Assembly: GCF_014203665.1 (NCBI RefSeq)
Contig: NZ_JACHJN010000008.1
Location: 248,001-312,000 of the forward strand
DNA from: Saccharothrix tamanrassetensis
GTDB taxonomy: Bacteria; Actinomycetota; Actinomycetes; Mycobacteriales; Pseudonocardiaceae
DNA: 64,000 nucleotides
Direction: 5' to 3'
Shown here: positions 16,964-22,985 of the stretch, in pieces
How the letters are laid out: every line of letters starts with the position of its first letter
Numbering within the stretch: the first letter of the stretch is position 1
Position numbers and translations under genes: made by a program
The notes under the pieces: model-generated
Databases searched by the model: none
What the model was told of the DNA's origin: nothing
What the model saw: the letters and a program-made list of their open reading frames with translations, nothing else

Positions 16964-17036
16964 CCAGCAGCGGTCCGGTCGCGGCGCGCCGGTCGGCGGA
17001 TCGCCGAGCGCGGCAGAACAGGGAGGGCTCATCAGC

Positions 17037-18443
17037 ATGAAGCGACTCGCCATTCCACACGAAGAGCTGAACAACCGGCCGTGGACGCCGAACGACTCGC
17101 TCATGTCCATGGCCGAGTTCCACGACTGGTGGGCCGACCGGCAGGCGGGCGGCCACTTCGTCGTCGACCAGGTTCCGTTCTCCGCCCTGCGGGACTGGAA
17201 CTTCGAGGCGAGCACCGGGAACCTGGGTCACGTGAGCGGGCGCTTCTTCAGCGTCGAGGGTTTGCAGATCCGCGAGGGCGGGCTGGTGACCAAGGCGCAG
17301 CCGATCATCAACCAACCGGAGATCGGCATCCTCGGCATCGTCGTCAAGGAGTTCGACGGCGTGCTGCACTGCCTGATGCAGGCCAAGATGGAGCCCGGCA
17401 ACATCAACACCCTGCAGCTCTCACCGACGGTGCAGGCCACCCGCAGCAACTACACCCGGGTGCACCGCGGGACCGGAACCCGGTACCTGGAGTACTTCGT
17501 CGGCGCCGGTCGCGGCCAGGTGCTGGTGGACGTGCTCCAGTCCGAGCAGGGCGCCTGGTTCTGGCGCAAGCGCAACCGGAACATGGTCGTGCTGGTCACC
17601 GGGGACGTGCCGGTGCACGAGGACTACTGCTGGCTGAGCCTGGCCCAGATCGGCGAGCTCACGCACGTCGAGAACCTGGTCAACATGGACGCCAGGACGG
17701 TCCTGTCGTGCATGCCGTTCGCGTTGCCGGACGCGGCCGCGGCTTCCACCGGGGAGCCGTTCCGCGACGCGCTGATCAACTCCTACCAGTACCAGCCCGA
17801 CGAGACGTGGGCGCACGCTAGGCACACCCCGAGCGAGATCCTGAGCTGGTTCACCGAGGCGAAGACCCGCTGCGAGTGGTCGGCCCGGCTGACCCCGCTG
17901 GACGCGGTCCGCGGCTGGTCGCGTGATGACATGCAGATCTCCGACGACGCGGGCACGAACTTCCGCATCATCGGGGTCTCGGTCGAGGCCGGTACCCGGG
18001 AGGTGAAGAGCTGGACGCAGCCGCTGCTGTTCCCGCGCGGGCAGGGTCGGGCCGCGTTCATCGCCCGGCCGATCGATGGCGTGCTGCACCTGCTCGTCCA
18101 GGCACGCCCCGAGTACGGCCTCATGGACATGGTGGAGATGGCGCCGACCCTGCACTTGCTGCTGGGGGAGGACCTGTCGGACGTGCCGGAGTTCGTGCGC
18201 GACGCGCTGGAGTCCAGCGGGGCCGAGGTGCGCTACGACAACGTGCTCTCCGAGGAGGGCGGGCGGTTCTACCACGCGCTGACCCGGTACCAGGTGATCG
18301 AGGTCGGTGAGGACGTGCCGGTCGAGGTGCCGCCGAACTTCTGCTGGATGACCGTGCGCCAGCTGATCGACCTGCTGCGGCACGGGCACTACCTCAACGT
18401 CGAGGCCCGAAGCCTGCTCGCCTGCATCCACAGCCTGTGCTGA
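17037..18443 (+). CDS. NDP-4-keto-6-deoxyhexose 2,3-dehydratase
   Basis: A 468-residue enzyme of the EvaA/TylCVI/SpnO family, which removes the C-2 hydroxyl from TDP-4-keto-6-deoxyglucose to start 2-deoxysugar pathways. The protein is an internal duplication: FHDWWADRQAGGHFVVDQVPFSALRDW starts one half and ILSWFTEAKTRCEWSARLTPLDAVRGW the other. Each half has a GVLHCLMQAKMEPG- or GVLHLLVQARPEYG-type segment. The length is normal. GGGAGGG precedes the ATG. It lies 73 bp after the aminotransferase in the same direction. Confidence 0.93.
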   Translation: MKRLAIPHEELNNRPWTPNDSLMSMAEFHDWWADRQAGGHFVVDQVPFSALRDWNFEASTGNLGHVSGRFFSVEGLQIREGGLVTKAQPIINQPEIGILGIVVKEFDGVLHCLMQAKMEPGNINTLQLSPTVQATRSNYTRVHRGTGTRYLEYFVGAGRGQVLVDVLQSEQGAWFWRKRNRNMVVLVTGDVPVHEDYCWLSLAQIGELTHVENLVNMDARTVLSCMPFALPDAAAASTGEPFRDALINSYQYQPDETWAHARHTPSEILSWFTEAKTRCEWSARLTPLDAVRGWSRDDMQISDDAGTNFRIIGVSVEAGTREVKSWTQPLLFPRGQGRAAFIARPIDGVLHLLVQARPEYGLMDMVEMAPTLHLLLGEDLSDVPEFVRDALESSGAEVRYDNVLSEEGGRFYHALTRYQVIEVGEDVPVEVPPNFCWMTVRQLIDLLRHGHYLNVEARSLLACIHSLC

Positions 18444-18587
18444 CCGGGCCGTCCGGAACCGGTGGGCGCAGTGGAGGTCCGGCGGACCGGTTGCGGAGCG
18501 GATCTTCGCGCGGATCGGATCTGCCCGGGAAGGTGACCGGCTGATGCCTTCGAATTCCTCCGAGAACCTTGGGAGCTGGTAGGAAAG

Positions 18588-19211
18588 ATGTCCCAGACGA
18601 TGAAAACCACCGCGATGTCGATCCGGGACGCCTACCGGATCTACCCGGAGCACCACCCGGACCGGCGCGGCCGCTTCCACGAGGCGTTCCGCGCCGGCGA
18701 GCTCTCCGAGGTCATCGGCTACCCGTTCGAGGTCGGCCAGGCGAACTACTCGGTGAGCGCCAAGAACACGCTGCGGGGCATCCACGGCACCACCATCCCG
18801 CCGGGCCAGGCCAAGCTGGTCACCTGCGTGCGCGGCGCGGTGATGGACGTGGCGGTGGACCTGCGGGTGGGCTCACCGACCTTCGGCGCCTACGAGGTGA
18901 CCTACCAGGACGAGGAGTCCGGTGTCGCGGTCTACCTCGCCGACGGACTCGGCCACGCCTTCCTGGCGCTCACCGACGACGCCTGCATGAACTACCTGTG
19001 CTCCGAGGAGTACGTGCCCGGCACCATGATCGTGGTCGATCCGCTGGATCCCGACATCGGCATCCCGTGGAACCTGACCGACCCGCCGATCATGTCGGAC
19101 AAGGACGCGAGTGGTCTTTCGCTGAAGGACGCGGTGTCCTCCGGGCTGCTGCCCACCTACGAGGAATGTCTCGCGCACTACGCGGAACTCAGGGCGGCTT
19201 CGCCGTCGTGA
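18588..19211 (+). CDS. NDP-4-keto-6-deoxyhexose 5- or 3,5-epimerase (RmlC/EvaD family)
   Basis: A 207-residue cupin-fold epimerase that converts D- to L-configured 4-keto-deoxysugars. The catalytic histidine is H66 in LRGIHG, with the basic K76 and the tyrosine in MNYLCSEEYVPG (Y136). GGAAAG precedes the ATG. The sugar pathway around it contains a 2,3-dehydratase and aminotransferase, so an EvaD-like 5-epimerase is favoured over a rhamnose-pathway RmlC. Its presence implies at least one L-sugar in the product. Confidence 0.88.
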   Translation: MSQTMKTTAMSIRDAYRIYPEHHPDRRGRFHEAFRAGELSEVIGYPFEVGQANYSVSAKNTLRGIHGTTIPPGQAKLVTCVRGAVMDVAVDLRVGSPTFGAYEVTYQDEESGVAVYLADGLGHAFLALTDDACMNYLCSEEYVPGTMIVVDPLDPDIGIPWNLTDPPIMSDKDASGLSLKDAVSSGLLPTYEECLAHYAELRAASPS

Positions 19212-19284
19212 CGACGATCCCCGTCCCGACACCCTTGTCCCGGCACCATCCCCTTGCCCCTCTGACCAGCGGAGTTCCTGACCC

Positions 19285-20280
19285 ATGATGAACATCAGCC
19301 CGGATCAGCGGCTACGTGTAGGGGTGGTCGGGTGCGCGGAGATCGCCTGGCGGCGGACCCTGCCGGCGATGGTCGCGAACCCCGACATCGAGGTCGTCGC
19401 GATCGCCAGCCGGGACGGGCGGCGCGCGAAGGAGTTCACCGACCGGTTCGGCGGCGTGCCGATCGAGGGGTACGGCGAGCTGATCGACCGCGCGGACGTG
19501 GACGCGATCTACAACCCGCTTCCCCTGCTGCTGCACGCGGAGTGGACCGAGCGCGCCCTGGAGGCCGGCAAGCACGTCCTGGTCGAGAAGCCGATGACCG
19601 ACAGCCACAAGGAGTCGAGCCGGCTGATCGACCTCGCCGGATCCCGAGGTCTCGTGCTGATGGAGAACTACATGTTCCTCCACCACTCACAGCACGGCGA
19701 GGTGCGGCGGATGCTGGACAGCGGCGCCATCGGCGAGCTGCGCGGCTTCTCCGCCGCGTTCACCTTCCCGCCCAAGCCGGCGGGCGACATCCGGTACCAG
19801 CCGGGGGTCGGCGGGGGAGCGTTCCTCGACTTCGGCGGTTACCCGGTCAAGGTGGCGATGTACTTCCTCGGGAAGCACCTCCGGGTCGGCGGCGCGGTTT
19901 TCCGGGAGCACCGGGAATTCGGTGCGGTACTGTCCGGAGAGGTCCTGCTCTACACCCCGGGCGGCGTCACCGCACAGCTCACGTTCGGCATGGAGCACTC
20001 CTACCGGAACAGCTACCGGCTGACCGGGAGCACCGGCCGGTTGCTGCTCGACTGGGTTTTCACGCCCCCGGAGACGCACCGGCCGGTGGTCCGGATCGAG
20101 CGGCAGGACCACCGCGAGGAGTTCGTGCTGCAGGCGGACCACCAGTTCGCCAACGCGATCGACGCCTTCGTGCGGGCCGTGCGCACCGGTGACGACCTGC
20201 GGTCGCAGCACGAGGACACGCTGGATCAGATCACCTTGCTGGAGGGCATCCAGAGGCAGGCCCTGCACGTCAAGGTCTGA
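19285..20280 (+). CDS. NDP-hexose 3-ketoreductase (Gfo/Idh/MocA family)
   Basis: A 331-residue NAD(P)-dependent reductase. The N-terminal dinucleotide fold has VGVVGCAEIAWRR, and EKP at 101-103 carries the family's catalytic lysine (EKPMTDSHKE). Homologues reduce the 3-keto group left by the 2,3-dehydratase, giving 2,6-dideoxysugars such as digitoxose or olivose. In this cluster it would compete with the 3-aminotransferase at the same branch point, allowing both amino and neutral deoxysugars. Two consecutive ATG codons open the frame; GGAG lies upstream. The stop is 4 bp before a 28-bp palindrome. Confidence 0.88.
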   Translation: MMNISPDQRLRVGVVGCAEIAWRRTLPAMVANPDIEVVAIASRDGRRAKEFTDRFGGVPIEGYGELIDRADVDAIYNPLPLLLHAEWTERALEAGKHVLVEKPMTDSHKESSRLIDLAGSRGLVLMENYMFLHHSQHGEVRRMLDSGAIGELRGFSAAFTFPPKPAGDIRYQPGVGGGAFLDFGGYPVKVAMYFLGKHLRVGGAVFREHREFGAVLSGEVLLYTPGGVTAQLTFGMEHSYRNSYRLTGSTGRLLLDWVFTPPETHRPVVRIERQDHREEFVLQADHQFANAIDAFVRAVRTGDDLRSQHEDTLDQITLLEGIQRQALHVKV

Positions 20281-20284
20281 TCGG

Positions 20285-20312
20285 TGCCGCGTCCCGCCGG
20301 CGGGACGCGGCA
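20285..20312. promoter_or_regulatory. 28-bp perfect palindrome containing the cluster operator
   Basis: The core GTCCCGCCGGCGGGAC (20291-20306) is extended by TGCCGC on the left and its complement GCGGCA on the right, giving perfect 28-bp symmetry. It is between the 3-ketoreductase stop and the C-methyltransferase start. It may act as an operator, as a hairpin terminator for the upstream gene, or both. Confidence 0.6.
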
Positions 20313-20426
20313 GCCCGGGAAGCGCTTCGCCGGAGGAACTTCCGGCCCGGTCCTCCTCCCGCCCGGTCGGGGGAGTCCCCACCGCCTGCCGTTTCGTGTT
20401 GTCAGTCCGATCGATCAGGAGTTTCC

Positions 20427-21656
20427 ATGTCGAACGTTTCCCGGTGCCGAGTGTGCGGCGGAACGGTCCACGAGTTCTTCGACTTCGGGCGCCAGCCCCT
20501 GTCCGACGCCTTCCTGCGACCGGACGCGGACTTCGGCGACGAGTTCTTCTTCCGGCTCGCCACCGGGGTCTGCGAGAGCTGCACCATGGTGCAGCTGATG
20601 GAGGAGGTCCCGCGGGACCGCATGTTCCACGAGGACTACCCGTACCACTCCTCCGGCTCCGCGGTCATGCGCAACCACTTCGAGCAGTTGGCGAAGCGGT
20701 TCCTGGCGACCGAGCTGACCGGCGACGACCCGTTCATCGTCGAGGTGGGCTGCAACGACGGCATCATGCTCAAGGCGGTCGCCGAGGCCGGGGTCCGGCA
20801 CCTGGGCGTGGAGCCCTCCGGTGGCGTGGCCGACCTCGCGGCGACCAAGGGCATCAAGGTCCGCAAGTCGTTCTTCGAGGAGGCCACGGCCGCGGAGATC
20901 GTCGCCGACGAAGGTCGGGCCGACGTGATCTACGCGGCCAACACGCTCTGCCACATCCCCTACATGGAGTCGATCCTCAACGGCGTCACCGCGCTGCTGA
21001 AGCCGACCGGGGTGTTCGTCTTCGAGGACCCGTACCTCGGCGACATCATCGAGCGCACCTCCTTCGACCAGGTCTACGACGAGCACTTCTTCTTCTTCAG
21101 CGCGCAGTCCGTCCAGGCCATGGCGAGCCGGTTCGGCCTGGAGCTGGTGGACGTCGAGCGCATCGGCGTGCACGGCGGCGAGGTCCGCTACTCGCTCGCC
21201 CCGGCCGGCCGGCGCACCCCGACCCCCGAGGTCGCCGCGCTGGTGGCCGAGGAGAAGGAGCGCGAGATCGCGGACCTGGCGACGCTGAAGGCGTTCGGCG
21301 CCCGCGTGCTCAAGATCCGCGACGACCTGACCTCGCTGCTGGAGAAGCTGCGTGGCGAGGGCAAGCGGGTGGTCGGCTACGGCGCCACCGCGAAGAGCGC
21401 GACCGTGACGAACCTCTGCGGCATCGGACCGGAGCTCGTCGAGTTCGTCTGCGACACGACGCCGGCCAAGCAGGGCCGCGTCACGCCGGGTGCGCACATC
21501 CCGGTGCGCGAATCCGCCGCGTTCTCCCAGCCGTACCCGGACTACGCGCTGCTGTTCGCCTGGAACCACGCCGAGGAGGTCATGGCCAAGGAGCAGGAGT
21601 TCCGGGATCGGGGCGGCAAGTGGATCCTGTACGTGCCGGACGTGCGCATCGTCTGA
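20427..21656 (+). CDS. NDP-hexose C-3 methyltransferase (TylCIII family)
   Basis: A 409-residue SAM-dependent sugar C-methyltransferase. The N-terminal zinc-binding domain begins CRVCGG (C7, C10) and continues FFDFGRQPLSDAF, typical of TylCIII/EvaC enzymes. The SAM motif is VEVGCNDG near residue 107, and the C-terminal domain has VVGYGATAKSATV. AGGAG precedes the ATG. It would add the branch methyl at C-3, as in vancosamine-type or saccharosamine-type sugars, in concert with the 3-aminotransferase. Confidence 0.92.
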   Translation: MSNVSRCRVCGGTVHEFFDFGRQPLSDAFLRPDADFGDEFFFRLATGVCESCTMVQLMEEVPRDRMFHEDYPYHSSGSAVMRNHFEQLAKRFLATELTGDDPFIVEVGCNDGIMLKAVAEAGVRHLGVEPSGGVADLAATKGIKVRKSFFEEATAAEIVADEGRADVIYAANTLCHIPYMESILNGVTALLKPTGVFVFEDPYLGDIIERTSFDQVYDEHFFFFSAQSVQAMASRFGLELVDVERIGVHGGEVRYSLAPAGRRTPTPEVAALVAEEKEREIADLATLKAFGARVLKIRDDLTSLLEKLRGEGKRVVGYGATAKSATVTNLCGIGPELVEFVCDTTPAKQGRVTPGAHIPVRESAAFSQPYPDYALLFAWNHAEEVMAKEQEFRDRGGKWILYVPDVRIV

Positions 21657-21697
21657 GTCCTGCCGACGAGCGTGACCGTGGACAGAAGAGTGGAACG

Positions 21698-22252
21698 ATG
21701 GGTGCCGACTTTCTTCCGCAGGAACGCCCGGGTCCGACCGCCGGGGGCAGCACCGGGAACGGTGTCACCCCCGGCGCCTTCCGCGAGTTCATGGGTGCGT
21801 ACTTCACCGGCGTCACGATCATCACCTCGATCGACGACGAGGGCAGGCCGCACGGGTTGACCTGCAACTCGCTGACCAGCGTGACGCTCTCCCCACCCAC
21901 GCTGCTGGTCAGCCTCGACGCCCGCAGCGGAACGCTGGACGCGCTGCGCAGCCGCTCCGGCTTCGTGGTGAACCTGTTGCACGACGGCGGTCAGGGTGCG
22001 GCGGAGCTGTTCGCTTCGCCGGATCCCGACCGCTTCGAGCTGGTGAACTGGCGTCGATCGCCGCGGCTCGGCCTGCCCTGGCTCGTCGACGACGCGTACG
22101 CCGAGGCCGAGTGCGAAGTGGACCGCACCATGGTCGTCGGCGACCACGTGCTGGTCTTCGGGCGGGTGGTGGACGTCGAAGGCGGTTCGGGGAGCCCGCT
22201 GTTGTACGGGATGCGCAACTTCGCCCGCCGGCTCACCGACACCAGCGCCTGA
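21698..22252 (+). CDS. NAD(P)H:flavin reductase (HpaC-like)
   Basis: A 184-residue flavin reductase of the FMN-binding split-barrel family. It shows the signature FREFMGAYFTGVTIITSIDDEGRPHGLTCNS and later SPPTLLVSLD and GDHVLVFGRVVDV. Such proteins supply reduced FAD to two-component monooxygenases. No monooxygenase is in this window. A partner elsewhere in the cluster could be a 4-coumarate 3-hydroxylase (for a caffeoyl unit) or an amino-sugar N-oxygenase; the first fits the taurine reading better. It lies 41 bp after the methyltransferase. Confidence 0.85.
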   Translation: MGADFLPQERPGPTAGGSTGNGVTPGAFREFMGAYFTGVTIITSIDDEGRPHGLTCNSLTSVTLSPPTLLVSLDARSGTLDALRSRSGFVVNLLHDGGQGAAELFASPDPDRFELVNWRRSPRLGLPWLVDDAYAEAECEVDRTMVVGDHVLVFGRVVDVEGGSGSPLLYGMRNFARRLTDTSA

Positions 22253-22397
22253 CCCCTCGGCCGCTGCGCAAGTCCTCGCGGTACCGGCCGACCGGGGGGC
22301 ACCGGTGACGGCAGTGCACCGGTGGCCCGGATCCGCGATCGTCACGGCCTCGATTCGGTTGCGGCAGCGGTTCTGCTACGACAGAGGAGGAACCGGA

Positions 22398-22925
22398 ATG
22401 AAGGTCGGACGGACGGTGTGGCTGACCGGGCTGCCCAGCGCGGGCAAGTCGACGATCGCCGCGGCGGTGGCCGAACGCCTGCGGGCCGACGGGCGGCCGG
22501 TGGAGGTGCTCGACGGTGACGAGATGCGCCGGAGCCTCACCGCCGACCTCGGTTTCAGCCGCGCGGACCGGGAGGAGAACGTGCGCCGGATCGGTTGCGT
22601 CGCCGGTCTGCTGGCCCGCAACGGGATCACCGTGCTGGTCCCGGTGATCGCGCCGTACGCCGCCGACCGCGACCAGGTCAGGGCCGCGCACCGGGCGCAG
22701 GACGTGCCGTTCAGCGAGGTGTACGTCGCCACGCCGGTCGACGTGTGCGCCGACCGGGACGTGAAAGGCCTGTACGCCAGGCAGCGCGCCGGCGAGCTGA
22801 CCTCACTGACCGGAGTGGACGATCCGTACGAGCCACCCGTGGATCCCGAACTCCGCGTGCCGGCGCACACCCAGCCGGTGTCCGAATCGGTCGAAGCCGT
22901 GTACCGGCTGATCGTCTCTCCCTGA
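22398..22925 (+). CDS. cysC: Adenylylsulfate (APS) kinase
   Basis: A 175-residue APS kinase, which phosphorylates APS to PAPS. The P-loop is GLPSAGKST. The block LDGDEMRRSLTADLGFSRADREEN binds APS, and VIAPYAADRDQVR holds the segment after the catalytic serine position. GAGGAGG precedes the ATG. It is the last plus-strand cluster gene before a strong terminator. A lone APS kinase in a biosynthetic cluster suggests supply of PAPS, either for reduction to sulfite (the co-substrate of cysteate synthase) or for a sulfotransferase. No sulfotransferase or PAPS reductase is visible here. Confidence 0.88.
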   Translation: MKVGRTVWLTGLPSAGKSTIAAAVAERLRADGRPVEVLDGDEMRRSLTADLGFSRADREENVRRIGCVAGLLARNGITVLVPVIAPYAADRDQVRAAHRAQDVPFSEVYVATPVDVCADRDVKGLYARQRAGELTSLTGVDDPYEPPVDPELRVPAHTQPVSESVEAVYRLIVSP

Positions 22926-22935
22926 TCAACGCGAA

Positions 22936-22974
22936 AGGGGCCGTCCCGGACTTCCCTCCGGGACGGCCCCTCTT
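22936..22974. terminator. Strong bidirectional terminator at the cluster edge
   Basis: A perfect 14-bp GC-rich stem (AGGGGCCGTCCCGG at 22936-22949 with its complement at 22958-22971) and an 8-base loop lie between the convergent APS kinase and penicillin acylase genes. A short CTT follows on the plus strand and AAA on the minus strand. Confidence 0.9.
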
Positions 22975-22985
22975 GTCGCCCTCGA

